Positions 25,003-34,153 of a stretch of 64,000 nt of DNA are shown piece by piece. Every line of letters starts with the position of its first letter. Within the stretch, counting starts at the first letter, position 1. This DNA comes from Anaerolineae bacterium. Its GTDB lineage: Bacteria; Chloroflexota; Anaerolineae; Anaerolineales; Anaerolineaceae. The notes beneath the pieces are model-generated. The model was not told the DNA's origin and ran no database searches. It saw only the letters and a list, made by a program, of their open reading frames with translations. The stretch is from positions 62,001-126,000 of the forward strand of contig JABLXC010000009.1 of assembly GCA_013178185.1 (NCBI GenBank), in the 5' to 3' direction. The position numbers were made by a program, and so were the translations under genes.

Positions 25003-26127
25003 ATGGACGCTCTGGTATGCACTAAATGCTCAAAGAGTTATAACCTGAACGAGCCGATTTGGAGGTGCCCTTCCTGCGGGGGGGTACTCGACCTGGAGTT
25101 CACGCCAGTATTTGACCGCAGGAAGATACAATCCCGCCCGCCGTCCTTGTGGCGTTATCGCGAGGCGTTGCCGTTGGCCTCTGAAGCAAATATTGTCTCT
25201 TTTGGCGAGGGATTCACCCCGCTGCTAGGCGTTGATTTTGGCGGGGTGCAGGTCCTGGTCAAGCAGGATCACCTCTTTCAGACCGGCTCTTACAAGGACC
25301 GCGGTGCAGCGCTTTTGATCAGTAAAGCAAAAGAATTGGGGGTCCGAACTGTTGTGGAAGATTCTTCTGGAAACGCCGGTTGTGCAATTGCTGCTTACTG
25401 CGCCCGCGCCGGCATTGCATGCCACATCTATGTGCCTGAATCCACCTCGTCGGGCAAACTGGCGCAGATACACCACTATGGAGCGACGCTGCACCTGGTT
25501 CCCGGTTCACGCGAGGATACCGCAGCCGCAGTGCTCAAAGCAGCCGAGGAGGTTTATTACGCCAGCCATTCCTGGAATCCATTTTTCTTTCATGGAACAA
25601 AAACTTTTGCTTTTGAGGTTTTTGAGCAATTGGGCTGGCGGGCACCCGACACCCTGATCCTGCCGGCTGGAAACGGCACGTTGCTGTTGGGGGCTGCTAT
25701 TGGATTCAAAGAACTGGCCGAAGCCGGACTGACGGATAGAGTGCCTAAGATCATTGCGGTTCAAGCGGTTGGCTGCGCTCCGCTGGCTACTGCCTTCCGA
25801 GAAGGGTTTTCTTCGCCGCCGGTCATCCAGAGAGAGGATACCCTTGCCGAAGGGATTGCCATCGCCGAGCCAGTGCGAGGAACACAGATCCTCCGAGCGG
25901 TACGGAACAGCGGCGGGGCTTTCCTGACCGTTGGCGAGAAGGAGATCGAAGAGGCGCTTATGGAAAGCTGCCGCCGTGGATTTTACATTGAACCAACCGC
26001 TGCGGCAACGGTGGCAGGGGTCAGGAAATATGTTCAGGCAACCGCCGATAGAGAGGTGATCGTCTCGGTGTTCACCGGGCACGGCCTCAAATCCACCGAG
26101 AAAATGCTCAGGCTGATCGGTTCTTAA
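25003..26127 (+). CDS. thrC: Threonine synthase with N-terminal zinc ribbon
   Basis: A 374-residue PLP fold-II enzyme that converts O-phosphohomoserine to threonine. Four cysteines at residues 6, 9, 22 and 25 (CTKC and CPSC) form the small zinc ribbon seen in one class of threonine synthases. PLP-binding Lys98 lies in QTGSYKDRGA, and the phosphate-binding loop is DSSGNAGCA-like. A related threonine dehydratase or cysteate synthase cannot be ruled out by motif alone, but the zinc ribbon and overall pattern favour ThrC. It is followed by a stem-loop. Confidence 0.85.
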   Translation: MDALVCTKCSKSYNLNEPIWRCPSCGGVLDLEFTPVFDRRKIQSRPPSLWRYREALPLASEANIVSFGEGFTPLLGVDFGGVQVLVKQDHLFQTGSYKDRGAALLISKAKELGVRTVVEDSSGNAGCAIAAYCARAGIACHIYVPESTSSGKLAQIHHYGATLHLVPGSREDTAAAVLKAAEEVYYASHSWNPFFFHGTKTFAFEVFEQLGWRAPDTLILPAGNGTLLLGAAIGFKELAEAGLTDRVPKIIAVQAVGCAPLATAFREGFSSPPVIQREDTLAEGIAIAEPVRGTQILRAVRNSGGAFLTVGEKEIEEALMESCRRGFYIEPTAAATVAGVRKYVQATADREVIVSVFTGHGLKSTEKMLRLIGS

Positions 26128-26156
26128 AAATCGGCGATTCGATTGGTATGAGAGAA

Positions 26157-26192
26157 GACTGCCTGGCAGCGTTACAATGTTGCCAGACAGTC
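26157..26192. other. Stem-loop between thrC and the Crp/Fnr gene
   Basis: GACTGCCTGGCA (26157-26168) pairs with TGCCAGACAGTC (26181-26192) with a single C/A mismatch and a 12-base loop. There is no clear T-tract, so it is a weak terminator candidate between convergent genes. Confidence 0.5.
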
Positions 26193-26282
26193 TGTTGAAA
26201 GCACCGTGACGCTGTATTGTTCCATATTGGAGCGCCAGACCCGCCTGGATTCACAGGGGGTTTGGGAATCTTGAAGGGAGTG

Positions 26283-27020
26283 TTAATTTTCGGAGAAATG
26301 ATCGGGAACAAAAGCCAGGCTGTTGTGAACAATTTGGAGCAGGCGTTCTGGCTTTTGAACTGCGATGCTTTTGGCGGTGCAAACGATCAGGTTGTCTTCC
26401 CGCAATAATTTAAGCGACCGACTGAAGGCTTCGGGAACGGTGGATATCAGGGCTGCCATCTGGTGATTGGGGTAGCAGCGCCGGTCAATGGCTTCCACAC
26501 CATTCTTGCTCAACTGGAGCAGGAGTTTGGCGGCGCGCGCCAGGACAGGGCGGAAGGAGAGATCCTCAAATTGAGTGACCAGTACGCGATTGCGACCAGC
26601 CAGAATGCGCAGCAGACCAATCCCTAAGGCGGGATAACAGTAAATCAGGTTCCGCAATCCTTCAGGGCTGATACGCCAGGTCAGGCTGGGCTCTGAAGCG
26701 ATGACTGTGACCGGATTGGGTCCTTCATCCAGGCTGGCGACTTCGTTGAACATGATAATCGGTTCGATCATCGCGATAATTGATTTGTGCCCCTGGATGC
26801 TGTGTTTGCAAAGCTGCACTTTGCCGGAAAGCAAGACAAACAGGCCAGCGCAGGGTTCATTTTCGACAAACAGAACTTCGTCCGCGGCGTATAGTTCGAT
26901 TTTCCCGCTTTGTATGATATCCAGCAGCTCGTCATTGGAGAGATCGCGAAAATGATCTACCCGGCGCATCTTCGCCGGCAAGTCTCTTAATTCATCTGGT
27001 AGTTTGTTGAACGTCCTCAT
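26283..27020 (-). CDS. Crp/Fnr-family transcriptional regulator
   Basis: A 245-residue protein from ATG 27020, which overlaps the proA stop as ATGA; a start 11 codons earlier is possible. Residues about 15-135 form a cyclic-nucleotide-binding-like beta barrel (AADEVLFVENEPCAGLFVLLSGKVQL). The C-terminal winged helix contains NHQMAALISTVPEAFSRSLKLLRED, with the recognition-helix pattern of Crp/Fnr. The Fnr four-cysteine set is absent, so oxygen sensing by an Fe-S cluster is unlikely. Being third in the proline operon suggests it may be co-expressed with, or control, proline synthesis genes; its ligand is unknown. Confidence 0.85.
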   Translation of the reverse strand: MRTFNKLPDELRDLPAKMRRVDHFRDLSNDELLDIIQSGKIELYAADEVLFVENEPCAGLFVLLSGKVQLCKHSIQGHKSIIAMIEPIIMFNEVASLDEGPNPVTVIASEPSLTWRISPEGLRNLIYCYPALGIGLLRILAGRNRVLVTQFEDLSFRPVLARAAKLLLQLSKNGVEAIDRRCYPNHQMAALISTVPEAFSRSLKLLREDNLIVCTAKSIAVQKPERLLQIVHNSLAFVPDHFSEN

Positions 27021-28273
27021 GGCCTGACGCTGTAATCTCCTTGCGCGACCCATTTGTAAGTGGTCAATTCTTCCAGCGCCATAGGACCGCGCGCGTGCAA
27101 CCGCTGAGTGGATACCGCTACTTCGGCTCCCAGGCCAAACTGGCCGCCATCGGTATAGCGGGTGCTGGCGTTGACATAGACGGCGGCAGAATCGACCCTG
27201 GCCACGAACTGGTTGGCGTGATCGGGGTTTTCAGTCAGGATGCCATCGGAGTGGCCAGTGCTGTGAGCGGCGATGTGGCGAATGGCTTCTTCCAGGCCGT
27301 CTACCACCTTGACGCCCAGCACGAGGGAGAGCCATTCGGTATCGAAATCCTCGCTGCCGGCTGGTTGCACGAGGGGTGCGGAGAATCCCTTCAGGTAAGG
27401 CATGGCGTTGTCGTGGGCGCGAAAGGTGACGTTATCTGCTTTCAATCTCTCCACCAGACGAGGCAGGAAGGTAGCAGCAATGCCGCGGTGCACCAGCACA
27501 GTGTCCAGCGCGTTGCAGACGGTTGGGCGCTGCACCTTGGCGTTTTGAATAACTTTAAGGGAGGCGTCTTGATTGGCACTCTCATCCACAAACAGGTGAC
27601 AGATACCGATGCCGCCGGTAATGACGGGGATGGTGCTGTTTTCACGGCAGAACTGGTGAAGCTGATTTCCGCCGCGCGGGATGAGCATGCCAATGGTATC
27701 GTGCATTTTGAGCAATTCATTCACCAGGGCGCGGTCGGGATTGTCAATGAACTGCACCGCCTCGGGGGGCAGGCCGGATTGTTGCATGGCTGCACGGATG
27801 ACGGCCACCAGGGCGCGATTTGTGGCAATCGTCTCGCTGCCGCCGCGCAGGATGATGGCATTGCCGGTTTTGAGCGCCAGCCCGGTAACCTCGATGGTCA
27901 CATTTGGGCGCGATTCGTAGATGACGGCTAGCACGCCGATGGGCACCCGTTGTTTGTGCAAGCGCAGGCCGTTTGGTAGTTCCCTGGCGTCGAACACTTT
28001 TCCGACCGGGTCAGGGAGCGCGGCAACATCTCGCAGCGAAGCGGCAATGCCCTCCAGCCGACTCTCATTCAGCATCAGGCGATCGATCATGGCAGGTGAA
28101 AGCCCGGCTCTTTCGGCTCCTTGGACATCACCCTGGTTAGCGTTCAGGATTGCAGGACGCTGCTCCCAAATCAGGTCTGCCATTGCCAGTAGACATTCAT
28201 TTTTTTGCCGGGTTTGCGCCAGCGCGAGCTGCTGCGAAGCCTCTTTGGCCTGATTGCACATTTCCTTGATCAT
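27017..28273 (-). CDS. proA: Gamma-glutamyl phosphate reductase
   Basis: A 418-residue ProA, the NADPH-dependent step from glutamyl 5-phosphate to glutamate semialdehyde in proline synthesis. ATG 28273 has GGAGAG 4 bp upstream; ATG 28288 would add five residues. The family segments are VPIGVLAVIYESRPNVT, GNAIILRGGSE, and VQRPTVCNALDTVLVH with the catalytic cysteine. It ends DGGQFGLGAEVAVSTQRLHARGP. It sits between proB and the Crp/Fnr gene, with short or overlapping junctions, so one transcript is expected. Confidence 0.95.
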   Translation of the reverse strand: MIKEMCNQAKEASQQLALAQTRQKNECLLAMADLIWEQRPAILNANQGDVQGAERAGLSPAMIDRLMLNESRLEGIAASLRDVAALPDPVGKVFDARELPNGLRLHKQRVPIGVLAVIYESRPNVTIEVTGLALKTGNAIILRGGSETIATNRALVAVIRAAMQQSGLPPEAVQFIDNPDRALVNELLKMHDTIGMLIPRGGNQLHQFCRENSTIPVITGGIGICHLFVDESANQDASLKVIQNAKVQRPTVCNALDTVLVHRGIAATFLPRLVERLKADNVTFRAHDNAMPYLKGFSAPLVQPAGSEDFDTEWLSLVLGVKVVDGLEEAIRHIAAHSTGHSDGILTENPDHANQFVARVDSAAVYVNASTRYTDGGQFGLGAEVAVSTQRLHARGPMALEELTTYKWVAQGDYSVRP

Positions 28274-28296
28274 GTTTCTCTCCATCATTCGGCCCT

Positions 28297-29409
28297 TTAG
28301 TTCAAGAGCATCATATTGTTGTGATGTACCACTTCGTCTCCGTAGGTGTATCCCAGCAGCGCCTCGATCTGATCGGACTTTTGTCCTTCGATTAACTGGA
28401 GGTCGTGCGCACCGTAATTGACTATGCCTAAGGCTATGGCCTTGCCTTTCAGCGTTTTGATCTGGACGATATCGCCGCGCTCGAAGTTTCCGCTGACGGC
28501 CTTGACGCCGACGGGCAGCAGGCTACCGCCGCGCCGCAAAGCCTGGAGGGCGCCCTGATCTACCTGTAAAATGCCGCCAGAAGCCTGCGCGTTTGCCAGC
28601 ATGTACCGTTTGCGGCTCTCCAGCGTTGTGATGATGGGTAAAAAGCGGGTGCCGATGGGTTCGCCAGCGACGATGAGTGGCAACTGATCGGGGCGGGCGC
28701 CATTGGTAATCACGACTGTGGCGCCGGAACGCCGCGCCAGGTCGGCGGCCTGCAGTTTAGTTTCCATCCCGCCGGTGCCAAGCCCGGAAATGCTGCCCCT
28801 GGCTGCTTTCAATAATTCTTCTGGGATATCAGGTGTTGAAATTTCATTCACCAGGCGGGCGGTCTTATCGCTGCGCGGATCACCTGTGTACAGGCCATCC
28901 TGGTCGGTGAGCATGATGAGCATATCGGCTTCGACCAGGTTGGCGACCAGCGCTGAGAGGGCGTCGTTATCGCCAAAGCGGATCTCTTCCGTCGCGATGG
29001 TGTCGTTTTCGTTGATAATGGGGATAACGGAATAAGCTAGAAGCGCTTCGAGGGTGTTGCGTGCGTTCAGATAGCGCCGCCGGCTGAGTAAGTCGTCACG
29101 CGTCAAGAGCACCTGTCCAACTGTGACACCATACATCTGAAATAGTTTATTATAGATTTCCATCAGACGCGATTGCCCCACAGCAGCCAGCATTTGCTTG
29201 GCAGGGACATGTTTCTCAAAAGCGGGATGGTTCAAAGCTTCGCGCCCGGCGGCAATAGCGCCCGACGAGATTAGCAAAATTTCATACCCCTGGTTATGCA
29301 GGCGCGCCACCTCCTTGACGAGCTCGAGCAGGTGGGGCAGGGAGATATTTTTGGATCCGGCTGTCAAGGTGGAGGTTCCAAGTTTGATGATGACACGCTG
29401 GTTGTTCAT
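28297..29409 (-). CDS. proB: Glutamate 5-kinase with PUA domain
   Basis: A 370-residue ProB, which phosphorylates glutamate to start proline synthesis and is normally feedback-inhibited by proline. The amino-acid kinase domain runs to about residue 260 (KLGTSTLT, LISSGAIAAG, NENDTIATEEIRFGDND, MLTDQDGLY, GTGGMETKLQAA). The C-terminal PUA domain (QVDQGALQALRRGGSLLPVGV to GDIVQI) gives the long E. coli-like form. It leads the proB-proA-crp operon and diverges from the MBL gene across about 200 bp. Confidence 0.95.
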   Translation of the reverse strand: MNNQRVIIKLGTSTLTAGSKNISLPHLLELVKEVARLHNQGYEILLISSGAIAAGREALNHPAFEKHVPAKQMLAAVGQSRLMEIYNKLFQMYGVTVGQVLLTRDDLLSRRRYLNARNTLEALLAYSVIPIINENDTIATEEIRFGDNDALSALVANLVEADMLIMLTDQDGLYTGDPRSDKTARLVNEISTPDIPEELLKAARGSISGLGTGGMETKLQAADLARRSGATVVITNGARPDQLPLIVAGEPIGTRFLPIITTLESRKRYMLANAQASGGILQVDQGALQALRRGGSLLPVGVKAVSGNFERGDIVQIKTLKGKAIALGIVNYGAHDLQLIEGQKSDQIEALLGYTYGDEVVHHNNMMLLN

Positions 29410-29611
29410 AGCAATAAATCCACAAGTGGGATAGCTGGGCTTAATTCTAATATAAAATCACAGCATCAGTCTAAATTCCCCTGCCGGAATGTCCTTTTGA
29501 CGGTTTTTGACCGATGTTCCCCCATTGAAGCATGCAGAGGGTTTTCATTTTGCCCTCCTTTTCCGTGATATCATTGGGGCTTATCAGAACCGTACCTTTC
29601 AGGAGCAAAGC

Positions 29612-30598
29612 ATGCAAGCACCAGAGAACATTTACCGGCTACAAACCTCGGTCCCTGGAAATGGTCCAGGGATGATGAACGCTTACCTGTTCAAGACCTC
29701 TGAGGGCTGCTTGCTGGTGGATACCGGATGGAACGACCGGAATTCGTCCGATGCTTTGGTCAGGCAATTGCGAGAAGCTGGCGCGTCGCTGGAGGACATA
29801 CGGTATATTGTCATCACGCACACTCACCCTGATCATTATGGAATGGTGCACCGCCTGGCTTTCCAAATTTCTGCTGAGGTGATCTTGCACGAACAGGAAC
29901 AGGCGATTCTACGGATGCGCGCCGAAAATTACGAGCAAATGGCTGCAGAGATGGCTGCCTGGTTAGAAGCGCACGATATGCCCGGCGATACACGTCGCTT
30001 ATTTGACCGCTCGTCCCTGACCGCGCTGGGGATGACGCCCGCGGAATTGCCTTCCAGGACCGTGCGCGGTGGCGAGAAACTCTCGATTGGTGATTTTGAA
30101 TTTGAAATCCTCTGGACGCCTGGGCATTCGCCTGGCCATATCTGCCTTTATGAAGCAGAGCGGAAACTGCTGGCGGCCGGAGACCACATCTTACCGGACA
30201 CAACCCCGAATGTGAGTATGTACCTCGAAATGATGCGTAACCCGCTGGAGCAATACCTGGAGTCGCTGGAAGCAATGCGGGGGCTGGAGGTCAAGATCGC
30301 GTTGCCTTCTCATGGCGAGATGTTTGACAATCTCCCTGCCCGGATCGACGCTATTCTGCAACACCATGAAGACCGGCTGGTCGCGATGAAGGCGGTCCTG
30401 GCAGGTGGCGAGCGGACAGCCCGCCAGGTGGCGGAGGCGACCCAGTGGGTGGAGGGGACCATGACCTGGGGCGATCTGAATTCCTTTGCCAAACGCATGG
30501 CACTGACCGAAACTGTCTCACATCTGGAGCTGCTCCATGCAAGGGGTGAGGTTGTTAGAACGTTTCGGGATGGACGCTACCGGTATGCGCTGGTTTGA
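29612..30598 (+). CDS. Metallo-beta-lactamase-fold hydrolase
   Basis: A 328-residue protein from ATG 29612, with AGGAG 8 bp upstream; an in-frame start 35 codons earlier lacks one. The zinc motif is His70-x-His72-x-Asp74-His75 (HTHPDHYG). The later ligands are in TPGHSPGHICLY and in GDHILPDTTPN, with a final LPSHGEMFDN. The C-terminal 90 residues form a helical domain (ARQVAEATQWVEGTMTWGD, then a winged-helix-like end) typical of glyoxalase-II-like or LACTB2-like MBL proteins. Substrate unknown. It stands alone and converges on the DtxR-type gene. Confidence 0.88.
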   Translation: MQAPENIYRLQTSVPGNGPGMMNAYLFKTSEGCLLVDTGWNDRNSSDALVRQLREAGASLEDIRYIVITHTHPDHYGMVHRLAFQISAEVILHEQEQAILRMRAENYEQMAAEMAAWLEAHDMPGDTRRLFDRSSLTALGMTPAELPSRTVRGGEKLSIGDFEFEILWTPGHSPGHICLYEAERKLLAAGDHILPDTTPNVSMYLEMMRNPLEQYLESLEAMRGLEVKIALPSHGEMFDNLPARIDAILQHHEDRLVAMKAVLAGGERTARQVAEATQWVEGTMTWGDLNSFAKRMALTETVSHLELLHARGEVVRTFRDGRYRYALV

Positions 30599-30640
30599 GT
30601 CAGGTTTGTGGGTGAAAAGAATACAACAAGGCGTTGATCA

Positions 30641-31336
30641 TTATTCAGATGTCTGGGTTTCAACATAAATGTAACGCGCTGTGGTATTCCCTAAAGTAAC
30701 CGACTGGTTATCAATTTCGACTGTGATGGTCTGATTAAAAGGCAGTATCTCTGTCACGGCAACGCGCGCCCCGGGGGTGATTCGTTTCATTTCCAGGTAA
30801 TCGAGCAGGTGGGCATTTTCTTCCGCCAATTCGTGGATTCGGCGGATGATGACCGTTCCACCGGCTGGGATTTCCGTCAGAGTGATCCAGTCTGAGACTG
30901 AATCCTCACACCCTGGGAGAGGGTTGCCATGTGGACAGGTCTTTGGGTTGCCAAGCTGTTCCATCAGGGCTGTCTCTGTCATGCTAGAGATAGCATGTTC
31001 CAGCTGATGGGCTTCACTATGAAGCTTGGACCAGGGAAGTGTTTTGAACATCATCCACTCCATCAGCATGTGGCGGCGCATGATGACGCGCGCCGCGTTC
31101 CAACCGGTGGCGGTCAGGTGCGCGCCGTCTTTGGTCATAACTACCAGACCATCACGGGTCATTCGTTTAAGTGTGTTGGTGACCGTGGGCGGGGTGACGC
31201 CCAAAAGTTCTGCCAGCCGCGATCCCACGACCGGCTCTTTGTCGCGTTCCATCACGTAGATAAGCAGCAGGTAATCCTGGATGGTTGAACTCAGATTCGA
31301 AACTTCCGAATCCTTAGAATCGGAGATATTTATCAT
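30641..31336 (-). CDS. DtxR/MntR-family metal-dependent repressor
   Basis: A 231-residue regulator with all three parts of the long DtxR form. The N-terminal winged helix contains IQDYLLLIYVMERDKEPVVGSRLAELLGVTPPTVTNTLKRM. A metal-binding and dimer domain follows (HMLMEWMMF, HSEAHQLEHAISS). The C-terminal SH3/FeoA-like domain is near residues 155-225. It diverges from feoAB, and a long palindrome lies between the two starts. The context indicates iron-dependent repression of ferrous iron uptake and of itself; MntR-like manganese sensing cannot be excluded. Confidence 0.9.
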   Translation of the reverse strand: MINISDSKDSEVSNLSSTIQDYLLLIYVMERDKEPVVGSRLAELLGVTPPTVTNTLKRMTRDGLVVMTKDGAHLTATGWNAARVIMRRHMLMEWMMFKTLPWSKLHSEAHQLEHAISSMTETALMEQLGNPKTCPHGNPLPGCEDSVSDWITLTEIPAGGTVIIRRIHELAEENAHLLDYLEMKRITPGARVAVTEILPFNQTITVEIDNQSVTLGNTTARYIYVETQTSE

Positions 31337-31353
31337 GCTTAATCCTGTAAATT

Positions 31354-31386
31354 ATTATATACTAATTTTCAATATTAGCATATAAT
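31354..31386. promoter_or_regulatory. Palindromic operator between the DtxR-type gene and feoA
   Basis: Two 13-base arms, ATTATATACTAAT (31354-31366) and ATTAGCATATAAT (31374-31386), are inverted repeats with one mismatch around a 7-base spacer. The palindrome lies midway between the divergent start codons, the expected place for the adjacent repressor to control both transcripts. Confidence 0.7.
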
Positions 31387-31438
31387 AATCATAGCTCTTC
31401 ATAAGTCATTATATCATTTTATCCCGCAGGAGAAAAAT

Positions 31439-31690
31439 ATGCTTAAAGGCAATTTTCAAATACCGCTTTCCGATATGGCAACTGGGGAAGGTGCTACTCT
31501 TCTGGTCTTTAAGGGCGGAAGGATGGTGAACAACCGGCTGGCTTCACTCGGTTTTACGCCGGGAGCGCGAGTCAGTATGGTTCAGAACTATGGACGTGGC
31601 CCTTTGCTCGTTGAAGTACGGGGGGCATGTGTGGCGTTGGGGCGCGGAGAGGCAGCGAAAATTCTCGTTGAAAGAAGCACTCATGAATGA
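31439..31690 (+). CDS. feoA: FeoA family protein
   Basis: An 83-residue SH3-like protein (LSDMATGEGATLLVFKGG, VNNRLASLGFTPGARVSMV, PLLVEVRGACVALGRGEA) with the fold of FeoA, a small cytosolic partner of the FeoB iron transporter. AGGAG precedes the ATG. It overlaps feoB by 8 bp. The three feo genes are tightly packed and probably transcribed from the region with the palindromic operator. Confidence 0.93.
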   Translation: MLKGNFQIPLSDMATGEGATLLVFKGGRMVNNRLASLGFTPGARVSMVQNYGRGPLLVEVRGACVALGRGEAAKILVERSTHE

Positions 31691-33725
31691 TTGCCATGAG
31701 ACTCCAAACCGTAACGCTGTGCCTCTGACTGCAATCGGCGAGGAAATTCCGTTGATTGCACTGGCTGGCCAGCCAAATATGGGAAAATCGACCATTTTTA
31801 ATTTGCTGACCGGCCTTAATCAGCACGTCGGCAACTGGCCGGGTAAAACGGTTGAACGTCGCGAGGGTAGCTTTCATTACAATCAACAGACTTTTCGGCT
31901 GGTGGATCTGCCAGGAACCTATAGCCTGACAGCGAATTCACCCGAAGAATTAATCGCCCGTGAGTTCATCCTGGTCGAAAAGCCGGCGGTGGTGGTAGCT
32001 GTTGTGAGCGCGGCGAACCTTGAAAGAAGCCTGTACCTGGTCTCTGAACTGGCCGCGTTGGGAGTCCCCCTGGTGGTGGCTTTGAACATGATGGATGTGG
32101 CTGCCAAAGAAGGCATTCAGGTGGATACGTCGCTGCTGGAAGAAGCTCTCGGCATACCCGTTGTCCCAATGACGGCTTCTCGGGCGGCGGGGGTGCGAGA
32201 ATTGCTTGGGGTGGTGCAGGAAGTATTGGATGGGAAACGCGTTCCTGCTCCGCAGCCGCCCGAGGTGCGATCCGATCATCAAGAAGTCTGGAAAGAGGTC
32301 GAACAGTTAATCGCGCCATATGTTCCTGCCCCGTACCCGCAGAGCTGGATGGCGCTTAAGTTGCTTGAGGGTGATGTGGAGGCGGCGCGTAGGATGCAGG
32401 CAGCGCTGCCGCACGATGTGTGGGAGCAAGTGCAAATCCTATTACGAGCCCATGATGACGCCTTTTTGGCTGTGGCGACAGGGCGGTACGAGTGGATCGG
32501 GCGCACCATCGGTACCGCAGTGACCCAGCACAAAATTGGGCAGATTGGGTGGACCGAGCGTATCGACCGTTGGGCTGCTCACCCGGTCTGGGGATTGTTC
32601 ATTTTAGCGGGGATTTTGGGGTTGGTGTTCTGGCTGACCTTCACGCTGGGTGCGCCGCTTCAGGAGTTGTTAGACGCTCGGGTTGTTGTTTCGTTTTCTG
32701 GACTGGCCTCGAGAGCGCTGGCAACGACGCCATCCTGGGTGCAGGGCGTGATTGTGGATGGGCTGATCGGCGGCGTCGGTTCGGTGTTGACTTTTCTTCC
32801 GATCCTGATCATTTTTTTTGCGACCTTTGCCTTGCTGGAAGATATTGGTTACATGGCGCGGGCTGCTTACGTGATGGACAACCTGATGCACTTGATGGGC
32901 CTGCATGGCAAATCCTTCTTGCCGCTTTTTTTAGGGTTTGGCTGCAATGTTCCGGCAATTATGGGAACGCGCGTGATCGATTCGTGGCCGGCGCGGCTAT
33001 TGACGATCCTGATCGCGCCGCTGGTACCCTGTACGGCGCGGATGGCCGTGGTAGCTTTCATTGCTCCAGCCTTTTTTGGCGGGAATGCCGTGTGGGTTTC
33101 GTGGGGATTGGTGATGCTATCCCTATTGACGCTCGTTATTGCTGGCGTACTGCTCAACCAGGTAATTTTTAAGGGACAACGTTCGGCTTTTATTATGGAA
33201 ATGCCGCTTTATCATATTCCAAACGGTCGGACGATTGGTTTGTTGGTCTGGCAGCGTTCATTTTCTTTTGTCAGGAAAGCCGGGACGGCAATTCTGGCAA
33301 TGTCGCTGCTGGTCTGGGGTCTTTCCTATTTGCCAGGCGGCGATTTGAATACCAGTTTTCTGGCCAGGTTTGGGCAGTTGGTTGAACCAGTGGGCAGGTG
33401 GATAGGACTCGACTGGCGCCTGACCGTTGCTCTGATCACAAGTTTTCCGGCGAAGGAAAACGCCATCGCTACATTGGGCGTAATTTTTGGAAATTCCAGC
33501 GAGGCTGGTCTGGCTGGCCTCCTGGCATCAACCTTCTCAATGGCTTCTGCGCTCTCCTTTCTAGTGGTAACGATGCTGTTCATCCCTTGTATGGCAACGG
33601 TGGCAGTAATAAAGCAGGAGACTGACTCCTGGCGGTGGACGCTCTTGAGCGTGTTCATGCTCCTGCTTGTATCAGTTGCGGCTGGAGCGGTTGCTTATCG
33701 TCTTGCTTCACTTTTGGGGTTCTAG
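31683..33725 (+). CDS. feoB: Ferrous iron transport protein B
   Basis: A 680-residue transporter starting inside the end of feoA. The N-terminal G domain shows G1 GQPNMGKST (29-37), G3 DLPGTYSL and G4 NMMD. About 270 residues on, the membrane part begins (HPVWGLFILAGILGLVFW). It includes the two Gate motifs, of which GFGCNVPAI and LVPCTARM carry the conserved cysteines, and later SFPAKENAIATLG and FIPCMATVAV. It imports Fe(II) across the cytoplasmic membrane. The G domain differs from cytosolic GTPases by slow hydrolysis, known for the family. Confidence 0.96.
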   Translation: MNDCHETPNRNAVPLTAIGEEIPLIALAGQPNMGKSTIFNLLTGLNQHVGNWPGKTVERREGSFHYNQQTFRLVDLPGTYSLTANSPEELIAREFILVEKPAVVVAVVSAANLERSLYLVSELAALGVPLVVALNMMDVAAKEGIQVDTSLLEEALGIPVVPMTASRAAGVRELLGVVQEVLDGKRVPAPQPPEVRSDHQEVWKEVEQLIAPYVPAPYPQSWMALKLLEGDVEAARRMQAALPHDVWEQVQILLRAHDDAFLAVATGRYEWIGRTIGTAVTQHKIGQIGWTERIDRWAAHPVWGLFILAGILGLVFWLTFTLGAPLQELLDARVVVSFSGLASRALATTPSWVQGVIVDGLIGGVGSVLTFLPILIIFFATFALLEDIGYMARAAYVMDNLMHLMGLHGKSFLPLFLGFGCNVPAIMGTRVIDSWPARLLTILIAPLVPCTARMAVVAFIAPAFFGGNAVWVSWGLVMLSLLTLVIAGVLLNQVIFKGQRSAFIMEMPLYHIPNGRTIGLLVWQRSFSFVRKAGTAILAMSLLVWGLSYLPGGDLNTSFLARFGQLVEPVGRWIGLDWRLTVALITSFPAKENAIATLGVIFGNSSEAGLAGLLASTFSMASALSFLVVTMLFIPCMATVAVIKQETDSWRWTLLSVFMLLLVSVAAGAVAYRLASLLGF

Positions 33726-33727
33726 CG

Positions 33728-33997
33728 ATGCTTGAAAGATTACTTGATGAAATTCGCGCTGGCGGCACATTCGAGACCAGCGCGCTGGCTGCCCGGTTGG
33801 GGACGACGCCGAAAATGGTCGAAGCCATGCTCGCGCATCTCAAACGCGCCGGGTATCTCGATTTTTATCAAACCTGTGGCGATACATGCGGCGGTTGCAG
33901 TTTGAGCGCGGGCTGTGGAAAACCGCAGAATGAAGAGTCGCTCAGCCATCCGCCGCAATTGTTTGTTTTTTCGGAGAAACGCCACACCAGCTTCTGA
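33728..33997 (+). CDS. feoC: FeoC-like winged-helix protein with cysteine cluster
   Basis: An 89-residue protein two bases past the feoB stop. The N-terminal half is a winged helix (LLDEIRAGGTFETSALAARLGTTPKMVEAMLAHLKRAGYL). The second half has CGDTCGGCSLSAGC: cysteines spaced C-x4-C-x2-C-x5-C, counted from TCGD, typical of FeoC proteins that bind an Fe-S cluster. FeoC is thought to control FeoB stability or feo expression. ATG 33728 is used; an earlier frame start overlaps feoB and is unlikely. Confidence 0.8.
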   Translation: MLERLLDEIRAGGTFETSALAARLGTTPKMVEAMLAHLKRAGYLDFYQTCGDTCGGCSLSAGCGKPQNEESLSHPPQLFVFSEKRHTSF

Positions 33998-34144
33998 GAT
34001 GGTGTTCTGAACGCCAATATATCCAGCAGAGAGGGTGCCGGCTGGAGTGAAGGGCAGGAGGGTCACGATACCGAAAGGTAGCATCAGTTTCTTGTTGACC
34101 TCCGGGGAAAATATAAATAAGGTAAATGTAGATAAAATTTGTGG

Positions 34145-34150
34145 TATAAT
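34145..34150 (+). promoter_or_regulatory. Extended -10 box of the perR-like gene
   Basis: TGGTATAAT ends at 34150: a perfect TATAAT preceded by the TG of an extended -10. No good -35 hexamer is seen. The start codon is 46 bp downstream and an operator-like repeat follows at once. Confidence 0.6.
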
Positions 34151-34153
34151 ACT

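Noticed and set aside
27041-27931. A 296-codon open frame opposite proA
   Set aside because: It is the antisense shadow of a well-conserved enzyme in a GC-rich stretch and shows no family motif.
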